Counted from the stretch's first letter, positions 22,896-32,297 are shown. The stretch is DNA of 64,000 nucleotides from Sphingomonas echinoides (GCF_029623395.1 NZ_JAPYKK010000022.1:1-64000); one strand, 5' to 3'. Notes: generated from the sequence alone by a model not told the origin. Translations and numbers: made by a program.

Positions 22896-25376
22896 TTAGC
22901 CGGTCGTGGTCTGCCCCCTAAATGCGGCACTCGCAGCCTTGAGGCGCACTCCGGCGTCATCGATCGAAGCCGCGAATCTTGTCTCAGCCTCCCGCAAACT
23001 GGCGGATAGAGACATTTGCGTATCGAGATCGGGCAATGGAACGAGAATTTCATCCACCTGTTCTGGCGGCAACTCGATAAGTCCAGTTGACCCCGTAAAT
23101 AGCCGCGCGATCTGGTCCGAACCGAACCCCGTCCGAAGAAAATCGCAGACATACTCGGGGTATACCGTCTCTTGGTCGAGACGGATTAAGGTAACGTGGC
23201 CATCGAACACCGCAGGGTTTTCACCCCGGTAAACCGCGCATTTGCCGAGAGTTCCGTCGCCTGTAGACGATAGCAAAACATCCCCATCGATTATGTGAAC
23301 GGACGACATTTCATCGTAAACGTTCTTCTCAACATAATCTCCGTCGTGCACAATCGTGCCGTAGCGCGTTACGTTACTTCCGGCCTTCACCACCAGGGCA
23401 AAGCCGTCCTCTTCGTCAACATACAACGACGCTGTTGGACTCTTTCCACGTTTAGTTTTAACTAGATTTAGGTCGCGGATTGTTTCAGTACTGGCAGCCT
23501 TAAGCGTGTCGATCTTGTCGGTAAGCGACGGGTCCCAGTACTTAAAGTCGAACCTTTTCGTGGCATCTGACGCGATATCCATGCTTGATCGCGCAAACCA
23601 TCGCCAACCTTCGCCCGATGCGTTCGCGCCGGTAATGTCACGCGCGGTGCCGTGGTACTCGGCTGCAATACTCGAGATGAGTGCTTGGAAGTTGAATCCG
23701 CGCACTGGCTCTCCGGAACCGTGGTAACCGAGCGACCGTACGTCCAGAAAGAATATGGGGTAATCATCGTCCAAGTCCGCGTTGGTATCGTGCCGCTTGA
23801 CGAGGTGAAGGACAGAAGACTTCACATTGATTTTGTTAGGTTTGAAAGTCGTGTCGGGAAGGCGCACGACCCCACGTACGATCATGTGCTCAAGAATGTA
23901 CTCCCTCAGCGCCGAGGCCTGTTCGGTGTTAAGAAGCCCTTCGTCGATGACTGTGCAAATTTCACCACCAGGCTTAAGGGACTGCACCATCTTTTGCAGG
24001 AAGAGGATCTGCCCCTTCGCGCCACCCTTGGGGAACTGAACCAAATCCGCTTCAAGCATAGACTCAGTTTCGGATGTTCCAAAGGGGGGATTGGTGATGA
24101 TAAGATCGATATCGGGCGCGTTTACGTTCCAAATAGTTGAAGATGCTGCAAGGCTGTCTTCGCATTGAATGTTTGAATGCCCGTCGCCCGCGATAATCAT
24201 ATTCATCTTAGCAGACGACGCCACACCTTCGTGGGCGTCAGCTCCGAAAAATACCTTTTGCTTGATCTTTGCAATCAGCTCATTGCGCCGGTTGGCGTTG
24301 AACTTTCCTTGCTTATGCCATTGTTGGGCTTGCTCAACAGCCGACTGCATCAGATAAACAAGAAACCCGCCAGTACCGCATGCAGGATCAACTACACGCA
24401 TATCACCGCTGAAGGCGAGCGTATTCAGCACCTTATCAGTACCGATAATAGCGTGCATCAACTCGACAAGTGGCCTAGGCGTGAAATACTGCCCCAGCTT
24501 TTTACCTTTTAGGGTAGCCCGAACGAAGTACTCGAATGCCGCCCCTTTCGAGTCCGTCCGGCTATCGCTGAACGATACGCTGGCAAGTTCAGATATTATC
24601 TTTCGAAACGTCTTAGGATTGTTAAGGTGAATCTTTTCGTGAATGACGTCTCCATACGGAGTCTTAGCCTTAACACTTTCGATCATCGAAAGTATTGCAG
24701 TTTTTACCTGATCCGCCTCTACTTCTGTCTTTTGAGCGAGTTCGTGAAAACGGTAGCTGTAAGGCAGGCTGATTTCTTCCGCATCCGCCTTTTCCTCTAG
24801 CAGCTTCAAGAACAGTAGTTTCGCGAAGTCTGCGAACGCGTGATCTTCGTTTCGTTCGATCTTGCGTATGGTGTTATGGCATCGCGCGAATAGCGCATTT
24901 AGCTGCTTCAATGGCAGCCCGGGCCGAAATGGAAGCGAACTGTCCCCGGACAAAGGAACCTCGGAAAGAGATGGCTCCTTGCGTAGGGCGACCAAAGCCT
25001 TGCTCAATTCGGTGCGGCTTGGAATTTTATCGGTTAACTTGCCGTTCCAGCGGATGCGCTTCCCCGTGGACGTATTAAGGCATTCGAACTGGTTCCCATT
25101 CGTCAACACGACGAATGGGGCTTTGCAGTCGACGCCATATGCGACGGCTTGATCGCGATCTTTTTGCGAGAGGGTTTTCGCAATCCGCTTCGCTTCGACG
25201 AGAAACGAGATTTTCGCTCCGGTGCGAACGAGAATGTCGACGAACCCTAGAGTGGCGCGCGCCGTCCCCTTCGTAGGGTACTCGAACGTGAAATCCGTAT
25301 CGACGTCGTATCCTCGACGTATCAGGTAAGGAATGATCTTTTTGATGACGGTTTCGGTTTCACTGATTTTCGCCAT
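22896..25376 (-). CDS. Single-chain restriction-modification-specificity protein (type I/IIG-like)
   Basis: 826 residues with three parts. The first is an N-terminal PD-(D/E)XK nuclease of HsdR_N type, with Asp47 in GFVDILV and Glu61-x-Lys63 in LVEAKR. The second is an N6-adenine methylase of HsdM type (about 150-580), with the SAM motif DPACGTGGF (330-338) and the NPPF catalytic motif (429-432). The third is a C-terminal HsdS-like recognition region (about 600-815) with ELPPEQVDEILVPLPDL. There is no helicase/translocase domain and no separate hsdR or hsdS gene nearby. It probably methylates and cuts foreign DNA as one polypeptide. Confidence 0.85.
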   Translation of the reverse strand: MAKISETETVIKKIIPYLIRRGYDVDTDFTFEYPTKGTARATLGFVDILVRTGAKISFLVEAKRIAKTLSQKDRDQAVAYGVDCKAPFVVLTNGNQFECLNTSTGKRIRWNGKLTDKIPSRTELSKALVALRKEPSLSEVPLSGDSSLPFRPGLPLKQLNALFARCHNTIRKIERNEDHAFADFAKLLFLKLLEEKADAEEISLPYSYRFHELAQKTEVEADQVKTAILSMIESVKAKTPYGDVIHEKIHLNNPKTFRKIISELASVSFSDSRTDSKGAAFEYFVRATLKGKKLGQYFTPRPLVELMHAIIGTDKVLNTLAFSGDMRVVDPACGTGGFLVYLMQSAVEQAQQWHKQGKFNANRRNELIAKIKQKVFFGADAHEGVASSAKMNMIIAGDGHSNIQCEDSLAASSTIWNVNAPDIDLIITNPPFGTSETESMLEADLVQFPKGGAKGQILFLQKMVQSLKPGGEICTVIDEGLLNTEQASALREYILEHMIVRGVVRLPDTTFKPNKINVKSSVLHLVKRHDTNADLDDDYPIFFLDVRSLGYHGSGEPVRGFNFQALISSIAAEYHGTARDITGANASGEGWRWFARSSMDIASDATKRFDFKYWDPSLTDKIDTLKAASTETIRDLNLVKTKRGKSPTASLYVDEEDGFALVVKAGSNVTRYGTIVHDGDYVEKNVYDEMSSVHIIDGDVLLSSTGDGTLGKCAVYRGENPAVFDGHVTLIRLDQETVYPEYVCDFLRTGFGSDQIARLFTGSTGLIELPPEQVDEILVPLPDLDTQMSLSASLREAETRFAASIDDAGVRLKAASAAFRGQTTTG

Positions 25377-25637
25377 CGTTTGTCCACTGGTACATTAGCG
25401 CGACGCTATGGGAGTTGGCATAGCCACCACACAGCGTGCCGCGCTGCCATTTCGGACTCCGATGACACAGCCAAACCGGGAACACCAGTCGTACGTCACT
25501 CCGCAGGCAAGTCGACGCGTTCCTCGCACGACTTCACAGGCGTTCGCTAACCAGCACCGGACTGGTGATAGAATTGGTGATCGATCACTGCCGCCAACCG
25601 TCAAATTGGCAGGAAGCGACCCCTTTTAGGGGTTGAT

Positions 25638-25651
25638 TGGCGGAGCGGGAG
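25638..25651. repeat. Right attachment repeat (attR-like) inside tRNA-Ser
   Basis: These 14 bases, the 3' end of the tRNA-Ser gene including CCA, are repeated exactly at 13712-13725. Integration here keeps the tRNA gene intact. Confidence 0.8.
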
Positions 25652-25728
25652 GGATTCGAACCCTCGATACGCTTTTGACGTATACTCACTTTCCAGGCGA
25701 GCGCCTTCGACCACTCGGCCACCGCTCC
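25638..25728 (-). tRNA. tRNA-Ser (GGA)
   Basis: The minus strand gives a 91-nt cloverleaf with CCA encoded. The acceptor stem GGAGCGG pairs with CCGCTCC, the anticodon loop contains GGA, there is a long class II variable arm, and the T-loop is GGTTCGAATCC. Its 3' end is the island's insertion site. Confidence 0.95.
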
Positions 25729-25849
25729 GCATGTCCTGGACAGATGCGTGGCCGTAGAGGGTCGGCGGCGGTTGTGCAAGCGCGCCGATCGACGTCGTGC
25801 AAAACAGCGGGGATTGCGCTGCGGCGGACGCGCATGTCACCATGCCGAA

Positions 25850-26746
25850 ATGATCCTGTTTCCCCTTCTCCTGTCGATCTCCGCCGCGGCCCAGGCCGCG
25901 CCCGCACCGTTGAAACCGACCGCGACGCAGATCGCCGCGGCGGCGCCCGCTGCGGCATGGGGCGCGATCAAGCCCGAGGATCTGCTGTTGATCGATTTCG
26001 CCGACGGGCAGCGCAGCGTGATCTGGCTCGCGCCTGAATATGCGCCGGTGCATGTCGCGAACATCCGCATCATCGCGCGCAGCGGCTGGTGGGGGGATGC
26101 GACGGTGTACCGCGTGCAGGATAATTACGTCACCCAATGGGGCGACGCGACCGAGAAGAAGCCGCCCGCGGCCGGGATCACGCGGCGACCCCCGGCGGAA
26201 TATGAGTGGGCGTGGGGCGCGCATGGTCCGCTCGTGGCCAATCCGTTCCGCGATGCCTATGCGTCGCGCACCGGCTTCAGCGCGAGCGGCTGGCCGCTGG
26301 CGGGGGACGGCAAGCGCCAGTGGCTGCCGCATTGCTACGGCATGGTCGGCGTCGCGCGCGATCTCGCGCCGGATACGGGGACGGGCGGGGACCTGTACAC
26401 CGTGATCGGCCATGCGCCGCGGCATCTCGATCGCAACATTGCGGTGGTCGGACGGGTGATCGACGGGATGGGGGCGCTATCGGCGTTGCCGCGCGGGACC
26501 GGCGGGGGGCTTGGGCTGTACGAAGATGCGAAGATGCGCGTGCCGATCAAGCGGATCGCGATCGCGGCGGATCTGCCGCCCGCCGAGCAGGTCGCCTATC
26601 AGTATCTGCGCCCCGGGACGCCCGCCTTCACCGCCACGCTGGAGGCGCGCGCCAATCGCGGGCTGCCGTTCTTTACCGTCCCGGCGGGGACGGCGGACCT
26701 GTGCAATCTGATGGGGCCGGTGCGGAAAATGGCGCCGACCGAGTGA
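25850..26746 (+). CDS. Exported cyclophilin-type peptidylprolyl isomerase
   Basis: 298 residues with a signal peptide (MILFPLLLSISAAAQAAPA). The cyclophilin-like core is recognisable but divergent: VIWLAPEYAPVHVANIR, then WWGDATVYRVQDNYVTQWGD in place of the usual FHRV...QGGD motif, and LYTVIGHAPRHLDRNIAVVG followed by GRVIDGMGALSALPRG. It should assist proline isomerisation in the periplasm. The changed active-site motifs leave catalysis uncertain. The ATG at 25850 was chosen because it begins the signal peptide; no strong ribosome-binding site is seen. Confidence 0.82.
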   Translation: MILFPLLLSISAAAQAAPAPLKPTATQIAAAAPAAAWGAIKPEDLLLIDFADGQRSVIWLAPEYAPVHVANIRIIARSGWWGDATVYRVQDNYVTQWGDATEKKPPAAGITRRPPAEYEWAWGAHGPLVANPFRDAYASRTGFSASGWPLAGDGKRQWLPHCYGMVGVARDLAPDTGTGGDLYTVIGHAPRHLDRNIAVVGRVIDGMGALSALPRGTGGGLGLYEDAKMRVPIKRIAIAADLPPAEQVAYQYLRPGTPAFTATLEARANRGLPFFTVPAGTADLCNLMGPVRKMAPTE

Positions 26747-26761
26747 GGGGACGGCGCTTCG

Positions 26762-27358
26762 TTAGCGCCCGACCCAGTCCGCCACTTCGACCGCAACCTG
26801 ATTGGCCGCGGTGTTGAGCGCAGCGCCAACCGGACCCGCCTCGATCTTGCTGACCGGGACGCGCGCTTCGAAACGGCGCTTCTCGACGACCTTGCCGGTG
26901 CTGCGGATTAGGGACCCGTCAAAGGAGACAATCGCCATGTTGGTGCCCGCATCCACGCCGAACGACCGCAATTCCCCCGACAACACCGCGCCTGGATCCG
27001 AGAAGGATTGCGCGCTGCTCAAAACAATTCGCCCGGTGCGTGGCGGAAGCGTATCCGACAACAGTCGTGCGAACATCCGCGACGGCGGCTCGACCCATTG
27101 CGCGTTGGCGACATAGGCGATCGTCGTCGTGCTGGATTGCACCGGTACGCGCACGCCCGAGATCGACTGCGCGACGGCGGGGACCTGGATCGTGATCGTC
27201 GGCGACGTGCTCGACGACTGCGTCTGGTTGACCGGCAGCGTGTTCGCGGAGGTCAGCGTCATCAGGAAGGGCGGCGGCTTGGCGCCAAAGCTGATGCAGC
27301 CGGACAGCGAGGCCAGCGCGGCCACGGCGAGCAGCGATTTCGAGGTCGAACGGATCAT
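26762..27358 (-). CDS. ABC-type transport auxiliary lipoprotein (MlaD-associated, PqiC-like)
   Basis: 198 residues. A lipoprotein signal ends at LSG-Cys21, followed by a beta-rich domain of the ABC-transport-auxiliary type (VPVQSSTTTIAYVANAQWVEPPSRMFARLL is characteristic as a region). It likely anchors at the outer membrane and works with the MCE protein encoded just upstream. I prefer the ATG at 27358, which has AAGGGA 8 nt upstream, over a GTG at 27364 that overlaps the previous stop. It is the last gene of the four-gene lipid-transport operon. Confidence 0.85.
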   Translation of the reverse strand: MIRSTSKSLLAVAALASLSGCISFGAKPPPFLMTLTSANTLPVNQTQSSSTSPTITIQVPAVAQSISGVRVPVQSSTTTIAYVANAQWVEPPSRMFARLLSDTLPPRTGRIVLSSAQSFSDPGAVLSGELRSFGVDAGTNMAIVSFDGSLIRSTGKVVEKRRFEARVPVSKIEAGPVGAALNTAANQVAVEVADWVGR

Positions 27359-27360
27359 GG

Positions 27361-28332
27361 TCACTGTCCCTTTCCGGGCTTGTAATCAGGCAGCTTCGAT
27401 TGGCCGACCAGCGCCCCCGCGCCACCGCGATCGACCTTCTCGGCGACCGAGGTGAGCGCCATCGACATCTGCCGCAGGTCGTGAACGAGCTGGCCGACCT
27501 CGGGGATCGTCTGCTTCGAGAAGGCCTGGAGCCCCGGGCGCGCATCGCCGATCGCCGCATCGAGCGTCTCGGCACTATGCTGCGCCGAGGCGATCGTCTT
27601 GTTGAGGTTGGCCATCACCGGCTTGACGTCGTCCTTGAGCACGCCGTTGGTCGTATCCGCCAACTGCCCGATCTGCTGGGCGGCAACGCCCGCCTTCTGG
27701 ATCGCAAGCCGCGTCTCTGCCAGCGTCGCCGCGATTTCAGGACCCCGGTCTGCCAGCGCCGCGCTCAGGCGGTTGGTGTTGGCGAGGATGCCCTGGATCG
27801 ACTGCTGGTTCTTGTCCGAAAGCATGTCCGACAGCCGCTCGGTCAGCGTCGAGATGCGCTCGAGCAATTGCGGTGCCGAACTCAGCAACGCGCCGAGGCC
27901 ACCCGGCTTGGTCGGGATCGTGGGCACGCCATTGGGGCAATCCGCAAGCGGGTTCTCGGCCGGGCAAGTGATCGGCGGCGCACCCTTGACCGCGCCGTCG
28001 AGCTGGACCGTGCTGGTGCCGGTGAAGCTGCCCTGCAACGAGGCCGTCGTGCCGATCAGGATCGGCGTGTCGGGGTTGACGCTGATGCGGACGCGGACGA
28101 GCGAGGGATCGGGCTTCCACAGCGCGATTTCCTTGACCTGCCCGGACACGACGCCCGAGAAGGCGACGCCGGACCCCTTCGCCAAGCCGTCGACCGACTG
28201 CTTGAAGAAGATGTCATATTCCTTGTCGGTGGCGGTGCCCCAGCGGAGAATCCAGACCAGGAACAGCAGCATCACCGTCAGCAGGATGAGCACGACCGAT
28301 CCGACCAGCACATGGTTCGAGCGGGTTTCCAT
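27361..28332 (-). CDS. mlaD: MlaD-family MCE protein
   Basis: 323 residues. One N-terminal membrane span (about 8-30, VLVGSVVLILLTVMLLFLVWIL) is followed by an MCE domain (about 38-120, DGLAKGSGVAFSGVVSGQVKEI) and a long helical C-terminus. It is the periplasmic substrate-binding ring of a phospholipid transporter linking the inner and outer membranes. It is longer than E. coli MlaD (about 180 residues) because of this helical tail, which may extend a hydrophobic tunnel. It sits between the mlaF and lipoprotein genes in one operon. Confidence 0.88.
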   Translation of the reverse strand: METRSNHVLVGSVVLILLTVMLLFLVWILRWGTATDKEYDIFFKQSVDGLAKGSGVAFSGVVSGQVKEIALWKPDPSLVRVRISVNPDTPILIGTTASLQGSFTGTSTVQLDGAVKGAPPITCPAENPLADCPNGVPTIPTKPGGLGALLSSAPQLLERISTLTERLSDMLSDKNQQSIQGILANTNRLSAALADRGPEIAATLAETRLAIQKAGVAAQQIGQLADTTNGVLKDDVKPVMANLNKTIASAQHSAETLDAAIGDARPGLQAFSKQTIPEVGQLVHDLRQMSMALTSVAEKVDRGGAGALVGQSKLPDYKPGKGQ

Positions 28333-28335
28333 CAG

Positions 28336-29169
28336 CTATTGCCCTTCCGCTGCAGCGTCAGCATGTTCGTTGCGCTCCAGTGTCGCCACTGCGGCCCGGC
28401 CGCGCGGGCCCTTGAAATATTCCTGGATCCACGGATGGTCCAGCGCGAGGAGTTCGTCGATCGTCCCGACCGCGATCACCTTCTTGTCCGCCAGCACCGC
28501 GATCCGATCACAGATCGCATAGAGCGTATCCAGATCGTGCGTGATGAGGAAGACCGTCAGGCCCAGCGTCTTCTGAAGCGACCGGGTGAGTTCGTCGAAC
28601 GCCGCCGCCCCGATCGGGTCGAGCCCGGCGGTCGGTTCGTCGAGGAACAGCAGTTCGGGGTCCATCGCCAGCGCGCGCGCGAGCCCTGCGCGTTTGCGCA
28701 TCCCGCCCGACAGTTCGGACGGATATTTAGGACCGGCATCAGCGGGAAGGCCAGTCATCACCACCTTGTAAGCGGCGATCTCGTCGAGCAGCGCAGGGTC
28801 GAGCCCCGGATAGAATTCGCGCAGCGGGACCTGAACGTTCTCCGCCACGGTCAGCGTCGAGAACAGGGCACCGCCCTGAAACAGCACGCCCCAGCGCTTC
28901 GTCAGGTCGGCCAGCTCGGTCGTCTCGCGATTGAGCGTGGATTCGCCGAACACCTCGATCGATCCCGATTTCGGCGTCTGCAGCCCGATGATCGACCGCA
29001 TCAGCACCGACTTGCCCGTACCCGACCCGCCGACGACGCCGATGATCTCGCCACGCCGGACCGACAGGTTGACGCCGTCGTGGACCAGCTGTTCGCCGAA
29101 CCCGTTGACGAGATCGCGCACCACGATGACGTCGTCGTTCTCTTTGCCTTTTGCGTTGCCGGTTTCCAT
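28336..29169 (-). CDS. mlaF: MlaF-family ABC transporter ATPase
   Basis: 277 residues. Walker A is GGSGTGKS (47-54), the signature is LSGGMRKRAGLARAL, Walker B is LLFLDEPTAGLDP, and the switch is LITHDL. It energises the MlaE permease for phospholipid movement. The ATG at 29169 overlaps the MlaE stop (ATGA). The C-terminal tail after the ATPase core (HPWIQEYFKGPRGRAA) is typical of MlaF. Confidence 0.9.
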   Translation of the reverse strand: METGNAKGKENDDVIVVRDLVNGFGEQLVHDGVNLSVRRGEIIGVVGGSGTGKSVLMRSIIGLQTPKSGSIEVFGESTLNRETTELADLTKRWGVLFQGGALFSTLTVAENVQVPLREFYPGLDPALLDEIAAYKVVMTGLPADAGPKYPSELSGGMRKRAGLARALAMDPELLFLDEPTAGLDPIGAAAFDELTRSLQKTLGLTVFLITHDLDTLYAICDRIAVLADKKVIAVGTIDELLALDHPWIQEYFKGPRGRAAVATLERNEHADAAAEGQ

Positions 29170-30266
29170 CACACCCACCCGATCGAGGTGAAGAACACCG
29201 CAAAGAACGCGTCGAGCACGATCACGAGGAAAATCGCCTGAACCACCGCGGCGGTCGTGCGCGTGCCGACTTGCTCGGCATCGCCCTCCACCAGCATCCC
29301 CTGGAAACATCCGGCCATCGCGATGATCAGCCCGAAGAACGGCGCCTTGATCAACCCGACGTACAGATCGGTGACCGGCACGACTTCGCGGATGCGCTGG
29401 ACGAAGGTCACGGGGGGAATGTCGAGCGAGATCCAGCACAGCAGCCCGCCTCCGACGATCGCGATGATCGACGCGTACATGCCGAGCAGCGGCATCATCA
29501 CGACCGATGCGATCACGCGCGGCAGCACCAGTGCCTCCATCGGCGAGACGCCGATCGTGCGCATCGCATCGATTTCCTCGGTCAGCTTCATCGTGCCCAA
29601 TTGCGCGGCGAACGCCGAGCCCGACCGGCCAGCGACCATGATCGCGGTCATCAGCACGCCGAGTTCGCGCAAAGTGAGTCGCCCGACCAGATTGATCGTG
29701 AACACTTCGAACCCGAATTGCTGTAACTGGACCGAGCCCTGTTGTGCGATCACGATCCCGATCAGGAAGCTCATCAGGCCGATGATGCCAAGCGCGGTCA
29801 CGCCGACGACTTCGAACCGCTGCACGATCGCGTTGAAGCGAAAGCGTTGGGGGTGAGTCGCGACATTCCAGAAGGCGATCAGCGTCGCGCCGAAAAAGCC
29901 GAGCAGGCCGTACAGGGTCTGACCTGACTGAACCACCGCATCGCCCAATTCGCCGACCACGCGCTGGAAGCTGCCGACCGGGGCGGGCCGCATCGCGACG
30001 GGTTGGTCGGCTTTGGCGACCTGTTCGAGCAGATGTTCGCCGTCCGCATCGAGCCCGATGATGTCGGCCTGATGCTGCGCGGCGAATCGATGGACGACCC
30101 AGGCACCGACCGTGTCGATCCGGTCGACGCCACTCAGGTCGACATGCGCGACCTTTTCGGTGGAATCGCGGAGGCGTTCGGGCAGGTCGCCGATCCGGGC
30201 GAGCACGAGGCTGCCGGTGAAGCGTACCGTGTCGCTGTCTTGGGAGAAGGCGGCCGTGTCGGTCAT
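29169..30266 (-). CDS. mlaE: MlaE-family permease with fused N-terminal STAS domain
   Basis: 365 residues. Residues about 1-95 form a STAS-like domain (VAHVDLSGVDRIDTVGAWVV), equivalent to the separate MlaB subunit. The rest is the MlaE permease with about five or six membrane spans and the hallmark VGRSG-like segment (MVAGRSGSAFAAQLGTMKL). AAGGAAGGCGC precedes the ATG. It is the first gene of the mlaE-mlaF-mlaD-lipoprotein operon for outer-membrane lipid balance. Confidence 0.9.
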   Translation of the reverse strand: MTDTAAFSQDSDTVRFTGSLVLARIGDLPERLRDSTEKVAHVDLSGVDRIDTVGAWVVHRFAAQHQADIIGLDADGEHLLEQVAKADQPVAMRPAPVGSFQRVVGELGDAVVQSGQTLYGLLGFFGATLIAFWNVATHPQRFRFNAIVQRFEVVGVTALGIIGLMSFLIGIVIAQQGSVQLQQFGFEVFTINLVGRLTLRELGVLMTAIMVAGRSGSAFAAQLGTMKLTEEIDAMRTIGVSPMEALVLPRVIASVVMMPLLGMYASIIAIVGGGLLCWISLDIPPVTFVQRIREVVPVTDLYVGLIKAPFFGLIIAMAGCFQGMLVEGDAEQVGTRTTAAVVQAIFLVIVLDAFFAVFFTSIGWV

Positions 30267-30328
30267 GCGCGCCTTCCTTGCTGCAATCGGGGTGGATCGG
30301 CAAGCGTTGGTGTGGTTTGAACGCCGCT

Positions 30329-31000
30329 ATGCACCAACTTGCCGTCTATGACATGGACAAGACCCTTACTTACGCCCCGACCTGGACCCCATTCCTGGTC
30401 GCCACCGCGCGCGCAAATGCGCCGTGGCGGCTTGCTCTGTTCCCGATCGTGGCAGTGGCGGGGCTCGGCTACACGCTGCGCCTGATGGGCCGTGCGCGGT
30501 TGAAGGAAATTGCGCAGCGCTTGCTGCTCGGTGGCAACATGACCGAAGCCGACGCGACGCGTGCCGCGAATCGCTTCGCTGCAACCGTCGCCGAATCGGG
30601 GGTTTATGCCGGCGCGCGTGATCAGATCGCAGCGGACCGCGCGGCGGGCTACCGGATCGTCATGGCGACCGCGTCGTATGGGTTTTACGCCGAGGCGATC
30701 GCGGAGCAACTCGGGTTCGACGCGGTGATCGCCACCGGCGTGGTGCGGGAGAATGGCCGAGTCCGCGCACGGATCGACGGCGAGAATTGTTACGGGCCGG
30801 CCAAGTTGCGCATGATCGAGGCATGGATGGCGGGGCAGGGGATCGCGCGCGACGACGCGGTGATTCGGTTCTATTCCGATCATGCTTCCGATGCGCCCGC
30901 GCTCGAATGGGCGGACGTCGGGATCGCGGTGAACCCGCATCCGCCGCTGCGCGCGATGGCCGCGCTGCGCGGTTGGGCGGTCGAAGACTGGAAGCGGTAA
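30329..31000 (+). CDS. HAD-superfamily phosphatase (subfamily IB, SerB-like)
   Basis: 223 residues. Motif I is YDMDKTLT, with the nucleophile Asp and general acid two residues apart. Motif II is VMATASYGFY. Motif III/IV is FYSDHASDAPALEWADVGIAVNP. This layout fits HAD-IB phosphoserine-phosphatase-like enzymes that act on small phosphorylated molecules. It is divergent from mlaE. The substrate is unknown; lipid head-group phosphates are possible given the neighbours. Confidence 0.85.
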   Translation: MHQLAVYDMDKTLTYAPTWTPFLVATARANAPWRLALFPIVAVAGLGYTLRLMGRARLKEIAQRLLLGGNMTEADATRAANRFAATVAESGVYAGARDQIAADRAAGYRIVMATASYGFYAEAIAEQLGFDAVIATGVVRENGRVRARIDGENCYGPAKLRMIEAWMAGQGIARDDAVIRFYSDHASDAPALEWADVGIAVNPHPPLRAMAALRGWAVEDWKR

Positions 31001-31022
31001 CACAGCGCTGGGGTGTTGGGCG

Positions 31023-32297
31023 TCACAGGGCTGTGTCGATCGCGTGGATCGCGAGACCGACCAGACCGCCGACGATCGTTCCGTTGACGCGGATATATTG
31101 CAAGTCCTTGCCGACCGCATTCTCCAGCCGCCGCGTGATCGTCTGCGCGTCCCAGCCCTGAACCGTTTCCGACACCAGGCGAACGATCCCGTCACCATAG
31201 TCCGCCGCAAGGCCGACCACCGCGCGCCGCACGAATCGGTTGATCGTCAGGCGTAGCCGTGGATCGGTCTGGAGCGTCCCGCCCAATTGGCGCAGCGCAT
31301 CCCCGACCGGTCCTGCCAGCACCCGGTCCGGATCGCGCGCGAGCTTGAGCATGCCGGTGCGCGCCTGTTCCCACAGCCCGTCGAGCCAGCGCTGCATCGC
31401 GGGATTGTCGATGATCTCGCCCTTCACCGACGCGACGCGTTCGCGCATCCGCGGATCGTGCATCAGATCCTGCGCGAGTGTGGCGAGCCCTTCCTCGGCC
31501 TTTTCGCGCAATGGGTGGTCCGGATCTTCGGCGATCCCGGTGAGCAGGCCGTTCAGTCCGGCGATGATCTTGTTCGCCAGCGTTTCGTCGAGCCCGGTCC
31601 AGCGCATGACGGAGCCTGACCGCTCGCTGACCATCGCGCGCACCAGATGCTCGTTCGCCTCCAGCACCCGCGCCGCCCAGCGCACGATGCCGTCCAACAA
31701 CGGGAGATGACGGTCTTCCGCGATCGCCGCGGTCAGCGCCTGGCCAAGCAGCGGCGCCGCATCGAGCGCGCGCAGGCGTTGGCCGATCCCGGCCTTGACC
31801 ATCCCGCCGAGCCGCTGCTGATCGAACGCCTCGAGCATATGTGCCGCCAATCGCGACGCACCCCGTCGCAGCCGCCCGTCGCCGCCGGGCGGGTTGGCGA
31901 GCCAGCGCCCCGCCGCGCCCGCGATGTCCAGCCCGTTCATCCGCCGCGCGACGACGCGCGGGATCAGGAAGTTGTCGCGCAGGAAGGCAGCGAGCGTGGT
32001 GCCGATGCGATCCTTGTTGCGCGGGATGATCGCGGTGTGCGGGATGGGGAGGCCGAACGGATGGCGGAACAGCGCGGTAACCGCGAACCAGTCGGCTAGC
32101 CCGCCGACCATTGCCGCCTCGGCAAAGGCACGGACGAAGCCCATTGTCGTGCCAAACTGGGTTCGCGGGTCGTAGAGCGTGCGCGCCACGAAAAAGGTGA
32201 TCGCCATCGCCACGAGCAGTCCGCCGGCAATCCAGCGCATTCGCACCAACCCCGCCGGAGGTGCCTCGAACGCACGGGGAGGGGGGGCACGTCGCAT
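31023..32297 (-). CDS. DUF445-family membrane-associated protein
   Basis: 424 residues. One N-terminal membrane span (about 20-38) precedes a long, mostly helical region with the family's typical start (GGLADWFAVTALFRHPFGLPIPHTAIIP) and a C-terminal hydrophobic segment (IVGGLVGLAIHAI). The family has no firm function; related YjiN-like proteins are inner-membrane proteins. The ATG at 32297 follows a GGGGGAT stretch. It is a single gene convergent with the HAD phosphatase. Confidence 0.82.
   Translation of the reverse strand: MRRAPPPRAFEAPPAGLVRMRWIAGGLLVAMAITFFVARTLYDPRTQFGTTMGFVRAFAEAAMVGGLADWFAVTALFRHPFGLPIPHTAIIPRNKDRIGTTLAAFLRDNFLIPRVVARRMNGLDIAGAAGRWLANPPGGDGRLRRGASRLAAHMLEAFDQQRLGGMVKAGIGQRLRALDAAPLLGQALTAAIAEDRHLPLLDGIVRWAARVLEANEHLVRAMVSERSGSVMRWTGLDETLANKIIAGLNGLLTGIAEDPDHPLREKAEEGLATLAQDLMHDPRMRERVASVKGEIIDNPAMQRWLDGLWEQARTGMLKLARDPDRVLAGPVGDALRQLGGTLQTDPRLRLTINRFVRRAVVGLAADYGDGIVRLVSETVQGWDAQTITRRLENAVGKDLQYIRVNGTIVGGLVGLAIHAIDTAL

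Larger units (their letters stand above)
13712..25651. mobile_element. Integrative island (phage-satellite-like) inserted at tRNA-Ser(GGA)
   Basis: A region of about 11.9 kb is bounded by a 14-bp direct repeat (13712-13725 and 25638-25651). The right copy is the 3' end of an intact tRNA-Ser(GGA) gene. Inside are a P4-type integrase, an AlpA-like regulator, a primase-helicase, a candidate origin, small hypothetical genes including a DUF5681-like one, and cargo genes for a TIR-like effector pair and a restriction-modification protein. No capsid, tail or conjugation genes are seen. The cargo end is visibly more AT-rich than the flanking chromosome. The content resembles P4-like phage satellites or small integrative elements. 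Confidence 0.85.
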
